Source of the DNA: CAWAMD01 sp963783045
Lineage (GTDB): Bacteria > Actinomycetota > Nitriliruptoria > Nitriliruptorales > Nitriliruptoraceae
Length of the DNA stretch: 64,000 bases
Direction of reading: 5' to 3'
NCBI GenBank assembly: GCA_963783045.1
Contig: CAWAMD010000001.1
Coordinates: 372,001 to 436,000, forward strand
Part shown: positions 44,083 to 56,001 of the stretch, piece by piece
Position numbering within the stretch: the stretch's first letter is position 1
Layout of the letters: every line of letters begins with the position of its first letter
Notes under the pieces: model-generated
What the model was told of the DNA's origin: nothing
Database searches by the model: none
What the model saw: only the letters and a program-made list of their open reading frames with translations
Position numbers and translations under genes: made by a program

Positions 44083-44160
44083 CTGGCCCGGCCGGATCGA
44101 CGGACCCAGTTACGCCGGTATGCCGATGAAACGGTGTCCGTCGATGTGGCGGTCGGGTCG
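44083..44160. repeat. 78-bp direct repeat, copy B
   Basis: Same orientation as copy A. One base in the stem differs, so the hairpin is weaker (ATCGACGGAC / GTCCGTCGAT). Together copies A and B enclose the HipB-like gene and its operators. Confidence 0.7.
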
Positions 44161-44318
44161 GAGGACGAGAGGGGCTAGACACGATGCGTCCCCGAGTCAA
44201 CGTGGGTTTTCCATCCCGTGGGGCTATGTGACGTTCGACGTGGTGCGGACAGACTCGGCGCAGCCGTGTTCACACGGGGTCTCTGGGGGGCCACGCACGG
44301 CGCAGGGGGGTCGCTGCC

Positions 44319-47024
44319 GTGTTCAAGAGGATCTGTGCCGTCGCGACCGTCGTCGCGACGATGGCCATGGGTGCGGGGCCGGCGACGGCACAGCCTGTCC
44401 CCAGCCGCAACACCACGAGGGCACAGCCGGTCGCCGCCGGCACGGCGACCAGCGACACCGCGACCAGCGACACCGCCCTTGAGCAGCAGCTCCGGTCGCG
44501 TGCCGGCGGCCCGGTCCGCGTCGAACGGCACGACGCCACTGGCCGCGTCCGCTTCGTCGGCCCGTCGGCCGGGCACCCCGTCCGAGCTGACCGTCCGGGC
44601 CTCCCGCCCGAGCGGGCGGCACGCTCGTTCCTCGCGCGGTTCGGCACGCTCTTCGGCGTCCGCGACCAGGCGCGCGAGCTGCGGACCGTCGCGACGACCG
44701 CACGCGGGACCACCCGGACCCGTGGGGGATCGGTGGTCCGCTTCGAGCAGCTGCACCGCGGCGTGCCCGTGTTCGCCGGGGACCTGGCCGTCCGGCTCGA
44801 CGGCCGTGGCAACGTCCTGTCGGCCGCCGGCGAGCTGCTGCCCGGCCTCGACGTCGACGTCACGCCCACCGTCGGCGCCGACGCGGCGAGGCGCACGGCC
44901 GTCACCGCGATCGCGAAGCAGCGAGAGATCCGCCAGGAGCAGCTCGCTGCGGCCGCGCCGGTGCTCACGATCTACGACCCGGCGCTGCTCGACGCCCCCG
45001 GGCCCACGGGCGCCCGCCCGGTCTGGCGCACCGAGGTGACCACCGCCCGGGGAGCCGCCGTGCCGGTCCGCGAGCTGGTCCTGATCGATGCGTCGACGGG
45101 AGGCATCGCGCTCCACGTCGACCAGATCGAGACGGCGAGGTACCGCCGCGTCTGCAACCAGGCGAACGTCCGCAGCGACGCCTACCTGTGCTCCACGAGG
45201 TCACCGGTCCGGGTCGAGGGGCAGGCCGCGACCGGGGACGCCGACGTGGACCAGGCGTATGACTATGCCGGCGACACCTATGACTTCTACCTCGCGGAGG
45301 TCGGCCGCGACAGCATCGACGGGGCCGGGATGGGCCTCGACTCGACCGTCCGCTACTGCCCGACCGACACCTCCTACGGGTGCCCGTACGCGAATGCGTT
45401 CTGGGACGGGCAGCAGATGACCTACGGGCAGGGCTTCACGTTCGACGACGTGGTGGCGCACGAGCTGACGCATGGGGTGACCGAGCACGAGTCCCACCTC
45501 CTCTACTACTACCAGTCGGGCGCCATCAACGAGTCGCTCTCCGACGTGTTCGGCGAGCTCGTCGACCTGACCAACGGCGCCGGCAACGACGACCCGTCGG
45601 TCCGCTGGGTGATGGGCGAGGAGGTGCCGGGTGGCGCCATCCGCAACATGGCGGACCCGACGCTGTTCGGCGACCCCGACCGGATGACGAGCCCGAGCTA
45701 CTCGTCGGGCACCGGCGACAGCGGCGGGGTGCACACGAACAGCGGCGTGAACAACAAGGCCGCCTACCTGATCACCGACGGCGGCAGCTTCAACGGCCAG
45801 ACCGTCACCGGGCTGGGTGTCGACAAGACCGCGAAGATCTACTACGAGGTCAACGCGTCGCTGCTGACCTCCGGGAGCGACTACGGCGACCTGTACGACG
45901 CGCTGCCGCAGGCCTGCACGAACCTGGTCGGGACGGCCGGGATCACGACGACCGACTGCGAGCAGGTGCGCAAGGCCGTCGACGCGACCGAGATGAACCT
46001 GCAGCCCGTCACCGGCGCCGCCGCACCCGAGGCACCGGTGTGCGAGGCGGGGACGCCGACCGACCTGTTCCTCGACACCCTCGACCCGCTCGTCGGGTCG
46101 TGGAGCGCCTCCACGACGAGCGGTAGCGCCTGGAGCATCATCACCGGGTACGCGCACTCCGGCACCCATGCGCTGTACGCCCCGGACGAGAGCTTCACGA
46201 GCATCAAGGAGCTTGACCTCCTCACCGCCCTCACGATCCCGTCGGGTGTGCCCGTGTACCTGCGGTTCGACCACGCCTACGACGTGGAGCCGCGCTACGA
46301 CGGCGGTGTGGTCGAGTACTCCACCGACAGCGGAGCACACTGGGCCGATGCGGGGCCGCTGTTCACCGACAACGGCTACGTCCAGAATCTGAGCTCGGGG
46401 AACCCGCTCGGCGTGCGGCCGGCCTTCACCGGCACCAGCACCGGGTACCGGTCGGCCAGGCTGGACCTGTCGAGCCTGGCCGGGCAGACCGTCCTGTTCC
46501 GCTGGCTGCTGGGGACGGACTCGAGCGTCGGCTACAACTGGTGGATCGTCGACGACGTGCACGCCTACGCCTGCACCGTGACGCCCACCCTGACCGACCC
46601 GAACCTGGTCGTGACCCGCGTCGGGACGCCGCCGGTCGAGCTGCTGGCCGGCACGGCGTTCACCGTCACCGACCTCACGGCCAACGCCGGTGACCTGCCG
46701 CTGGCCGGCGTGTCGCGGACCCGGTTCTTCCTGTCCGCCGACGCGGTGCGGGATGCCGGCGACACCGCTCTGGTGGGCGACCGGTGGGTGCCGGCACTGG
46801 ACGGGGGCGTGGCTGACGCCGGGTCGACGCGCGTGACGCTGCCCCGGTCGATCGCGGACGGCAGCTACCGGCTGCTCGTCTGCGCCGACGTGGACGGTGC
46901 CGTCACCGAGGCAGACGAGACCGACAACTGCACGGCGGCGCCGGGGCTGATTGCCGTGTCGAGCAGCAGCCTCGAGCAGCCGCTGGACGGCGCGCCCGTC
47001 CCGCGCCCGCCGCGCGGGCGCTGA
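44319..47024 (+). CDS. Secreted M4 (thermolysin-like) metalloprotease with CARDB domain
   Basis: 901 residues from GTG 44319. Signal peptide (ICAVATVVATMAMGAGPATA), FTP-type propeptide, then the M4 catalytic domain: 'FDDVVAHELTHGVTEHES' gives the HExxH zinc site near residue 380, 'GAINESLSDVFGELVD' the third zinc ligand Glu, and 'GGVHTNSGVNNKAAYL' the catalytic His. C-terminal to it are a MAM/jelly-roll-like domain ('SGTHALYAPDESF', 'YLRFDHAYDVEPRYDGG') and a CARDB domain ('LVVTRVGTPPVELLAGTAF' to 'ADETDNCTA'). A secreted neutral protease, activated by loss of the propeptide; the added domains may bind surfaces. Intact throughout. Confidence 0.93.
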   Translation: MFKRICAVATVVATMAMGAGPATAQPVPSRNTTRAQPVAAGTATSDTATSDTALEQQLRSRAGGPVRVERHDATGRVRFVGPSAGHPVRADRPGLPPERAARSFLARFGTLFGVRDQARELRTVATTARGTTRTRGGSVVRFEQLHRGVPVFAGDLAVRLDGRGNVLSAAGELLPGLDVDVTPTVGADAARRTAVTAIAKQREIRQEQLAAAAPVLTIYDPALLDAPGPTGARPVWRTEVTTARGAAVPVRELVLIDASTGGIALHVDQIETARYRRVCNQANVRSDAYLCSTRSPVRVEGQAATGDADVDQAYDYAGDTYDFYLAEVGRDSIDGAGMGLDSTVRYCPTDTSYGCPYANAFWDGQQMTYGQGFTFDDVVAHELTHGVTEHESHLLYYYQSGAINESLSDVFGELVDLTNGAGNDDPSVRWVMGEEVPGGAIRNMADPTLFGDPDRMTSPSYSSGTGDSGGVHTNSGVNNKAAYLITDGGSFNGQTVTGLGVDKTAKIYYEVNASLLTSGSDYGDLYDALPQACTNLVGTAGITTTDCEQVRKAVDATEMNLQPVTGAAAPEAPVCEAGTPTDLFLDTLDPLVGSWSASTTSGSAWSIITGYAHSGTHALYAPDESFTSIKELDLLTALTIPSGVPVYLRFDHAYDVEPRYDGGVVEYSTDSGAHWADAGPLFTDNGYVQNLSSGNPLGVRPAFTGTSTGYRSARLDLSSLAGQTVLFRWLLGTDSSVGYNWWIVDDVHAYACTVTPTLTDPNLVVTRVGTPPVELLAGTAFTVTDLTANAGDLPLAGVSRTRFFLSADAVRDAGDTALVGDRWVPALDGGVADAGSTRVTLPRSIADGSYRLLVCADVDGAVTEADETDNCTAAPGLIAVSSSSLEQPLDGAPVPRPPRGR

Positions 47025-47034
47025 CGGGCACCTC

Positions 47035-47064
47035 GGGCGCGCCGGAACCCCCGCCGGCGCGCCC
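47035..47064 (+). terminator. Hairpin after the M4 protease gene
   Basis: GGGCGCGCCGG (47035-47045) and CCGGCGCGCCC (47054-47064) form a perfect 11-bp stem with an 8-base loop 10 bp after the stop. No T-run follows, as is common in high-GC actinobacteria. A second, weaker GC hairpin lies at 47080-47102. Confidence 0.6.
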
Positions 47065-47173
47065 CTCCCGTTGAGGCCGGCGCCCCGCATGCGGCGCGCC
47101 CCTCCCTCACCACTTGCCCGCCGCCGTCAACCACGGACTAGCCCCATCCGACGACGCGGATCTGCCCCGCGGT

Positions 47174-47219
47174 GGTACGCCGGTGGGACGCTGGTGGGAC
47201 GGTCGCTCCGTAGCGTCGG
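47174..47219 (+). promoter_or_regulatory. Three 11-bp tandem repeats and -10-like box before the giant protease gene
   Basis: GGTACGCCGGT, GGGACGCTGGT and GGGACGGTCGC follow without gap (47174-47206), then TCCGTAGCGTCGG, whose TAGCGT may be the -10 box. The same array occurs before the related giant gene at 57766-57811. An 11-bp period puts each copy on the same face of the helix, as for an activator. Confidence 0.6.
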
Positions 47220-47266
47220 TCGTCACGGACGTCCCGGGACGGGACGTCACGCTGTGGAGCTTGCGC

Positions 47267-50200
47267 ATGGGGCGTCGAAACGTTCGTCGTGACGACATCG
47301 CCGGCGGCCTGGGCGACCGGGCCGGACGCCAGGGAAGGTCGAGGGGGGATCGCCGCCGGGATCGGCGCCGCGGGGGGACGGTCGGGACGCTGCTCGCGGC
47401 GCTCCTGATCGCGACGCAGATCCCGGCGGTGGCCCGGCCGGCCCCGGCGTCGCGACGGCCCGTGCCGCGTCCGACCGCACCGACAGCAGCGGCACCGCAG
47501 GCGCCGTCAGCAGCGACAGCTCCGGCAGCACCCACGGGAGTCGCCGCGACGGCCGACCCGGCCAAGGGCGCGCCCGCCCCCGTCCCGCCCGCCGCCCAGG
47601 CGTGCCACCTGCGATCCACGGCCGGCGACACGACCGACGAGTTCGCGTCCTGCATCAGCGTCGGCGCGTCGCTGTCGCGGCTGCCAGCCGTCGGTGAGCA
47701 GGCCGTCCTCGACGTCGCCGTCACCGCCGAGTACGCCCGCGACGACGTGGCCATCCACATCGACCTGCCGGCGAACCTGACCTACGTCGCCCCGCCCACC
47801 GGCGCGCACGTCGCCGACGCCCGCGCGCCGCACACCACCCGGGGCACGGTCCACCGGGCAGAGCTGCGCGCCGACATGGGCGCCGGCCAGACCCGCCACG
47901 TCCGGGCCCGGGTCAAGGCGGTCGCCGCCGGGCCGGCCATCATCCGCACGAGCGCGGTCGCGACGATCCCCGGTGGGACCGACGGCGGCGCCGACGAGAT
48001 CCCGCTGACCATCTCGGGCGCCGGCCGCCCGTCGCGCGCCGGGCTCTACGACTCGCGACACAGCTCGACCACCCGCACGTCCGCACGTCCCCAGACCCGC
48101 ACCGACGCCCCGTCCGCCGGCGCCACCGCCGAGCTGGCGGCACCGCCCGCCCGCGGCCCCCGCACCCGCGCTGGCGCCGCGGACAGCGCCACCTCCGGCG
48201 GCTCGCGTGGCCCGCGCTCCGCCGCGAGCAGCCCGAGCGCGCCGATCCAGCCGGCCGCCACCGTCTGCGTGAGCGGCACCTGGAGCTACATCGACGCTGG
48301 CGGCGTGACCCGCCCGTCGGTCAACGTCACCGTGCAGGTGTGGGACGCCGACGCCGGCGGCAACGACCTGCTGGCCAGCGGCATCACGCACTGGAGCGGC
48401 GACTACAGCCTCTGCTTCGACAACGCCGACACCGACGAGGGCGGTCTCGTCGACCCCTACGTCCGGTTCGCCACCGAGAACGGCATCTGGCGGGTCCAGA
48501 AGGGCGACGGCTCCCCGTACGCGTGGGTGAGCGGGACCGTCACCGACCTCGCTGCCAACCACAGCTTCGGCGGGCTCCATCCCGGCAGCACCACGAACAT
48601 GCCGGCGCTGGAGGCCTACGACAACGCGAACGTCGCGTGGGCCTGGGTGCCGCACGGCACCGGCTCCTGCTGGGACAAGCTCGACGCCACCTGCCGGCTG
48701 GTCGACATCATCTGGACGCCCACGTCCACGGAGGGCAACTACTACGTGCTGGCCGACAACCAGCTGCATCTGAAGGCCGCGGCCGCCTCGCAGAAGAGCG
48801 TCATCGTCCACGAGATCGGTCACGCCGTCATGGACGACGCCTACGAGGACCACGTCGTCCCGACCACCAACTGCAGCCCTCACGACATCCCGACCGCCAG
48901 CTCCCCGGGCTGCGCCTGGTCCGAGGGCTTCGCCGAGTGGTTCCCCGCCATGGTCTTCGGCGACCCGACCTACTACTACGGCGACGGGTCGTCCCGGGAC
49001 CTCGAGAACAACACCTGGAACTTCACCGACCCGCTGAGCACCTGGAACGACGGCGAGGCCGTGGAGGGCCGCGTCGCCAGCGCGCTCATCGACGTCTCCG
49101 ACTCGTCGAACGAGTGGCCGTGGGACCGCTACGGCGAGGGAGCGCCCGGCAACGTCTGGGAGACCTTCCTCAACCACGTCTCCGACACGTTCGGCCAGTT
49201 CTGGACCTCCCGCGGCGCCGACGGCTACGACGTCGCCGACACGGGTGCGCTGGCCGGCGTCTTCGGGAGCACCATCGACTACACGTTCCGCGACCCGCTC
49301 CCCGACTACGCGCAGTACCTGCGGCCCCGGCCGGCTGCCAGCGGGCCCCACAGCTACTCGTTCTCGACCTCGACCGGGTACTGGTCGGTGGTCGCGGCGC
49401 GTCCGCCGAGCGGTGCCGACTACGACCTCGCGCTCTTCGACGACCGCGCCGAGGGGACGTTGCTGGCTTCCAGCGCCTACGGCGGCGATGTCGTGGACCT
49501 CGTCGCGATCGACTCCAACGGCGGCCGGCGCACTGTCGGTGACGACTACTACCCACGCGTCTCTGCCTACAACGGCGACGGAAACTACGTGATCCAGCTC
49601 GCCCAGGGCACCGACCAGCTCGGTACGGGCGTGACGCAGTCGTTGACGTTCACCGCCGAGGACGTCGTCAAGGTCCGCGACGTCAACCTTACGGCCGGCG
49701 TGCCCGCCTCCTTCCAGGTCACCCCGGCGGCGGGCCAGGACCTCGAGCTGCTCCTGTTCGGGTCGACGAGCAGCGGTGACGCGGTCGTGCGCCGGGCCGA
49801 CGCACGGTCGATCGTCAACGCCGCCGGCGCCGGCGGCACCGAGACGCTGACCTACACCCCGTCGGCCGGCGGCTGGTACGGGCTCGCGGTCGTCAGCCGG
49901 GGTGGCGCCGGCACTGCCACCCTCACGAGTGGCCCGTTCACGCTCGACGTGACCCGCGCCGGCACGGGCGCCGCCGGCGGCACGGTGACGAGCGATCCGG
50001 CCGGGATCAGCTGCGGCGCCGACTGCTCCGAGGCGTTCGCGGCCGGTACCAGCGTGACCCTCTACGCGTCGTTCGCGACCGGTAGAACCTTCGACGGCTG
50101 GAGCGGCGGCGGCTGCAGCGGCCAGGCGCCCTGCACCGTCACGATGGATCAGGCGCGCAGCGTCACGGCCAGCTTCAGCACCCAGACGTTCCCGCTCACG

Positions 50201-53200
50201 GTGAACGCCCCGACCGGCACGGGCACGGGCGCTGTCTCGAGCACCCCGGCCGGCATCAGCTGCCCAGGCGACTGCACCGAGACCTATGCCTACGGCACCT
50301 CCGTCACCCTGGCGGCGCTCGCCGACGCCGGGTCGAGCTTCACCGGCTGGGGCGTCACCGACTGCCCGGGCACCGGCGACTGCACCCTGACGATGGACGC
50401 CGCGAAGACCGTCAGCCCGTCCTTCGCGCTCGACACACCGACGACTAGCCCCGACCTGACCGTCACCGCGCTGACCGAGCCGCCGCTCTTCGCCGACCCC
50501 GGCGACACCTTCGCGGTCGACGAGACGACGACGAACATCGGCGACGGCGACGCTGCCGCGTCGACCACCGCCTACTACCTGTCCGCCGACAACGTCCTCG
50601 ACGGCAGCGACCTGCGGTTCGCCGAGACACGCACCGTCGGGTCGCTGGCCGCGGGCACCGAGGCGCCGGGAAGCGTCGTGCTGACCGTCCCGGCCATGAC
50701 ACCCGCGGGCCCCTACCACCTGCTCGCCTGTGCCGACGACACGAACACGGTCGCCGAGTCCGACGAGACCAACAACTGCCTCGCCGGCATGGACATCTTC
50801 AACGTCGGCGCGCCGATGCACCGGGCCGCGTCCTCGAGCTTCGACAGCGACGCCGAGGGCTGGACCGTCGTCGGCGATCCCACGGCGGCCGGGGTCACCC
50901 ACGTTGCCTCCGGTGGCAACCCGGGTGCGTACCTCTCGGTCGCGGACAACGGCGACGGCCAGATCCTGCGGTGGGTCGCGCCCGCGTCGTACCTCGGCGA
51001 CCGGTCGGGCGCCTACGGCGGGGCGCTGACGTTGTCGCTGCGCCAGAACACGTCGTCCGCCCAGCAGGCCACGACCGACGACGTGACGATCGTCGGCGGC
51101 GGCATCACCCTGACCGCCGACATCGACCTGAACCCGCCCGCCGGCGCCTGGCGCCGGGTCACGCTGCCCTTCGACCCGGTCGCCGGCTGGGCCGACGCCA
51201 GCGGCAGCCCGGCCACGGAGGCGACGATCCGTACGGTGCTCGCCGACCTCACGAGCATCCAGATCCGTGCCGAGTACTCCACCGCCATCGAGACGGACAG
51301 CCTGGACACGGTGGTGCTGTACGCACCGGACGGGACCACCTCGCCGCCGCCGTCGAGCAGCACGCCCGGCGCCCGCCGCTGGGACTACGGGACCGACTTC
51401 CTCTTCGGCGCCGCCGCGTCGAACCCGTCGCCCGACCAGTACGGCAACGACGGCGTCTGGTCCGAGCTCGCCGGGGCCACGATGGCCCACGACCCGGCCG
51501 GCTACGAGCTGCTCACCGAGCACGTCACCGCCTGCAACGGCAGCACCCCCGGCTTCGAGGTGTGGCAGCTGCCCGGCGGCGGCGGACCGCCCATCGGCGC
51601 CAACGGCAACGACACCGCGCAGGTGTGCGGCACCCTGACGGCTCCGGCGCACAGCGGCTACCTCCACCCCGACCCGTCCCGGCTCGCGGTGATCGCCTGG
51701 ACCAGTCCGGTCACGGGCACGGTCACCGTGACCGGCGGGGTGTCGGACAACGACCCCAACGGCGGCGACGGCATCGCCTGGTCGATCGACCGCGGCGCGA
51801 CCACCCTCGCGTCCGGCAGCTACGACAACGGTGGGGCGCAGTCCTTCGCCGACGGCACCGGCGGCGCCGACCTGCGCGACATCGCGGTCACGGCCGGCGA
51901 CGTGCTCTACCTGACCGTCGACCCCCGCGGCGGCTACTCCTACGACGCGACACGCGTCGAGTTCACGATCGTCGAGACGACCCCGGGCCTGTTCCTGGTC
52001 GACAGCCCCGAGGACCGGGTGGACGCCGCGCCCGGCGACGGCGTCTGCGACACGGGCCAGGTGCTCGTCGGTGCCGACGGCCCGGTCGTCGAGTGCACGC
52101 TGCGCGCCGCCGTCATGGAGGCCAACGCCACGCCCGGTGCCGACGAGATCGCGGTCCCGGACGGCACCTACACGCTCACGATCGCCGGGTCCGACCCGTG
52201 GGACGCGCCGAACGCGGCCCAGGGCGACCTCGACGTGACCGAGACCGCCACGATCGTCGGCACCGGCGCCGGCACCACGATCGTGCAGGCGGGCCCAGAC
52301 CCGTTCACCGGCATCGACCGCGTCTTCGAGTCGTGGAACGACGGGACCACCCTGACCCTGCGCGACCTCACCGCCGCGAACGGCAATCCGGGCGGTGGCT
52401 CCTACGTCGACCTCGGCGGCGGCGTCCGCAACAACGGTCCGGCCGCCCTGACCCTCGAGCGGGTCACCGTCACCGGCAACCAGGCGCTCTGCAACGGCGC
52501 CGGGGTCTTCAACTGGGGGATCGGGCAGAACGACAGCCTCGGCGGCACCGTCCGGGTCGTCGACTCCACGATCATCGGCAACCGCGCGTCCGGCACCTGC
52601 AACGGCGGCCACGGCGGCGGGCTCTCGTCCGACGCCGGCGACGTGACCATCACGGGCAGCACGATCAGCGACAACTCCGCCGGACACGACGGTGGCGGCC
52701 TGAACCTCGGCACCGGCACGGTCGCCATCACCGACAGCGTCATCAGCGGCAACCGCGGCGGGTACGGCGGCGGCATCCGCAACGGCGCCGACACCACGAT
52801 CACCGACACGACCGTCGACGCCAACTACCGCGACCGTCCGCGGCGGCGGGATCCAGACCGACGGCGGGTCCCTGACGCTGACCCGGGTCCGGCTGACGAA
52901 CAACCTCATGGAGGGTGGGGCCGCCGACGGCGGCGGGCTGAAGTCCAACGGCGGTGCGGTCACGATCGTCGACAGCGTCGTCGACGGCAACACGTCCAAC
53001 GGCACGGCCGGATGGGCCCGCGGCGCCGTCGCCGCCGAGGGCGGCTCGCTGACGGTCCGTGGCACCACGATCTCGAACAACACGACGACCGCGACCGGCA
53101 GCACCGAGGGCGGCGGCCTGTGGCTCGGCAGCCCGACCGGACCGGTCGAGGTCACGAACACGACCATCAGCGGCAACCAGGCCGACCAGGGGGCGGGCGA

Positions 53201-56001
53201 TCCGCTCGACGGTCGACGCGGCCACGTTCACGAACGTCACGGTGATCGGCAACACCTCCGATCCGGCCAACGGCGCCGTCGCCAACATGGCCGTCGCCGG
53301 CATCGTCACGTTCTCCGTGAGCGTGATCGGGGACAACGCCGGACCCGACTGCAACACGCCGGGCGTCTCCAGCGGCGGCGCCAACCTGGATACCGACGGG
53401 ACCTGCTTCGGCGCCGGCGGCACCGACGCGACCGTCGCGTCGCTGCTGCTCGGACCGCTGACCGACAACGGTGGCCTGGCCCCCACGCACCTGCCGCAGG
53501 CCGGCAGCCCGGCCATCGACGTCGACCCGGCGGCGACCTGCCCGACGACCGACCAGCGCGGGGCCGCCCGCGCCCAGGACGGCGACGGCGACGGGATCAT
53601 CGCCTGCGACGCGGGCGCGGTCGAGGTGGCTGCGACCACCGCCCCGCCGCCGGTCCCCGATGGCGCCACCTGGGACTTCGCCACCGACCTGCTCGCCGCC
53701 CCGCCGGCCACGAACCCGACCGGCGACGGCGACGGCAACGTCGGCGTATGGAGCTACCTGTCCTCGCCGTCGCTCGGCGCGGACGCCTCCACCTACGCGC
53801 CACTGCCCGACTACCGCGCCCCGGCCTGCGACACGTCGGGACGCATCGACTGGTACGACGCCGCCGGGGAGACGTGGCTGCTCGTGGGCGCGAAGACGGA
53901 CGCGACGACGACCTGCGCCGCGCCGTCGGGGCGCGGCGCCATCCACCCGGGCACGAGCCACGAGGCGGTCGTCGCGTGGCGCAGCCCGTACGCCGGCACC
54001 GTCAGCGTCGTCGGCGGGCTCGAGGACGCCGACACGTCGGGTGGCGACGGGATCGCCTGGACGATCGCGAGGGGGCACCGCAACAGCGACGGCACCCGCG
54101 ACGCGGCGACGGTGGTCGCGTCCGGCAGCTACGACAACGGCGGGGCCCAGGCCTTCGCCGACGGGACCGGCGGCGCCGCACTCGCGGCGATCGACGTGGT
54201 TCCCGGTGACGAGCTGTACCTGGCGGTGAACCCGCGCGGCACGAACTACAACGACGACACGCATCTCGACCTCGCCATCGAGGGTCCGCCGCCGGCCGGC
54301 GATCCGGACCTGACCGTGACTGCCGTCACCGCCCCGCCGGCCTCGGCGACCGCCGGGGACACGATCACGGTCGGCGACACGACCGCGAACGTCGGCACCG
54401 CCGACGCGCCGGAGACCACGACCGGGTACTGGCTCTCGAGCGACGCGACCTACGACGCCGGCGACGTGGCCCTGCTGCCGGGCCGCCCCGTGGCACCGCT
54501 GACCGCCGGGACGGACGAGCCCGGCACGGCCAGCGTGACGGTGCCCGCCGACACCCCGGCCGGGACCTACACGCTGCTCGCGTGCGCCGACAGCGGCACG
54601 ACGGTCGCGGAGTCCGACGAGGCGAACAACTGTGCGGCCGCCGGCACCACGATCGACGTGGTCGACCCGCTCCCGGACCTGACCGTGACCGCCGTCGCGG
54701 ACCCGCCCGCGTTCGCGGCGCCGGGCGACACCGTCGAGGTGGGGGACACCACGACGAACGCGGGTCCGGGCGACGCCGCCGCGTCGGTGACGAGCTACTG
54801 GCTGTCGACCGACGGGGTCATCGACGGCACCGACCTGGCGCTGGCCGGGACCCGGTCCGTCGGCGCGCTCACTGCCGGGACGGCCGACGCGGGGACCACG
54901 TCCGTGACCGTCCCCGACGGCACACCGGCCGGGACCTACACCCTGCTGGCGTGCGCCGACGGCGCGACGGTGGTCACCGAGTCCGACGAGACGAACAACT
55001 GTGCGGCATCGGCCGAGCCGGTCGAGGTCGGCACGGCCTGGGTGCCGGTCGCGACAGACACGTTCAGCGCCGACGACGGCGGGTGGACGGTCGCCGGCGA
55101 CCCGTCCGGCCCGCCGGCCGTGCAGACCGACGGGGGCAACCCGGGCGGCTGGCTGTCGGTGACCGATGCGGTGCTCAGCGACACGATGTCCTGGCAGGCC
55201 CCGTCCCGCTACCTCGGCGACCTCGGGGCCGCCTACGGCGGCTGGCTGGTGTTCGACCGGCGTGCCGACGCCGCTGGTGACATCGCCAGCACCCGGGACG
55301 TGGTGCTCACCGCGTCGGACGGGACCGAGGTCGTCGCGGACCTGCCCAGCGCACCCACGGACGCGTGGGGCCGGGCCCGCCTGGCGCTCCTGCCCGGCGT
55401 GTGGATGGACGGGACCTCGGGGGCGGCCGTGTCGGAGATCACCCTCCGGCAGGTCCTGGCGACCCTGACCGGGATCGGCATCCAGGCGGAGTACGTGACC
55501 GGTGGCGAGGTCGACGGGCTCGACAGCGTCGGCCTGTACGCGCCGGCCGTGCCGATCCCGCCGCCGGCGCCGGACCTGGTCCTCACGGACGTGCGCGCCA
55601 GCGTGGCGCAGGTCACGGCCGGCGATCGGTTCGACGTGTCGACGACCGTCGCCAACGTCGGGACCGCCGCGGCCGGGCCGTCGCGGATCGTCTTCCACCT
55701 GTCCGCCGACGCGCTCCTCGACACCGGCGACACGCTGCTCATCGGTGGCCAGGGGGTCGACGGGTTCGACGCCGACCAGAGCAGCCGGCCGCCCGACGCG
55801 ACCGTGGCGGTCCCGTCCAGCCTGGCGCCGGACACCTACTGGCTGCTCGCCTGCGTCGATCCGGACGACACCGTCGTGGAGCTCGACGAGACGAACAACT
55901 GCCTGGCCTCGCCCCGGCAGCTGACCGTCGTCGCCCCGGTCGGGGACGTGCACGTGACCGACGGCGGCGGGTCGGGGTCGCGTTCCCCGCGGGGGCGCTG
56001 A
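47267..56001 (+). CDS. Giant secreted HExxH metalloprotease-like protein with InlB-type, CARDB, CSLREA and beta-helix modules, two frameshifts
   Basis: About 2,910 residues from ATG 47267. A basic N-terminus and hydrophobic stretch (GTVGTLLAALLIATQIPAVA) form an export signal. 'KSVIVHEIGHAVMDDAYE' gives HExxH near residue 518 and 'SEGFAEWFPAMV' a possible third ligand (gluzincin-like, family unclear). Then: two InlB-B-like repeats (about 900-1055; 'FDGWSGGGCSG'), CARDB (1062-1180), a jelly-roll, a 'WDYGTDFLFG' domain, a CSLREA domain (near 1600; 'CTLRAAVMEANA'), a right-handed beta-helix (to about 2050), then a repeat of the WD/jelly-roll set and three more CARDB domains. The frame breaks near 52832 and 53205, both in the beta-helix, and the protein continues across each. 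Likely a cell-surface or secreted enzyme; no anchor motif is visible. Confidence 0.85.

Noticed and set aside
47507..53176. Minus-strand open frame of about 1,890 codons opposite the giant protease gene
   Set aside because: Antisense shadow of a repetitive GC-rich gene; Val/Arg/Gly/Asp-rich without motifs.
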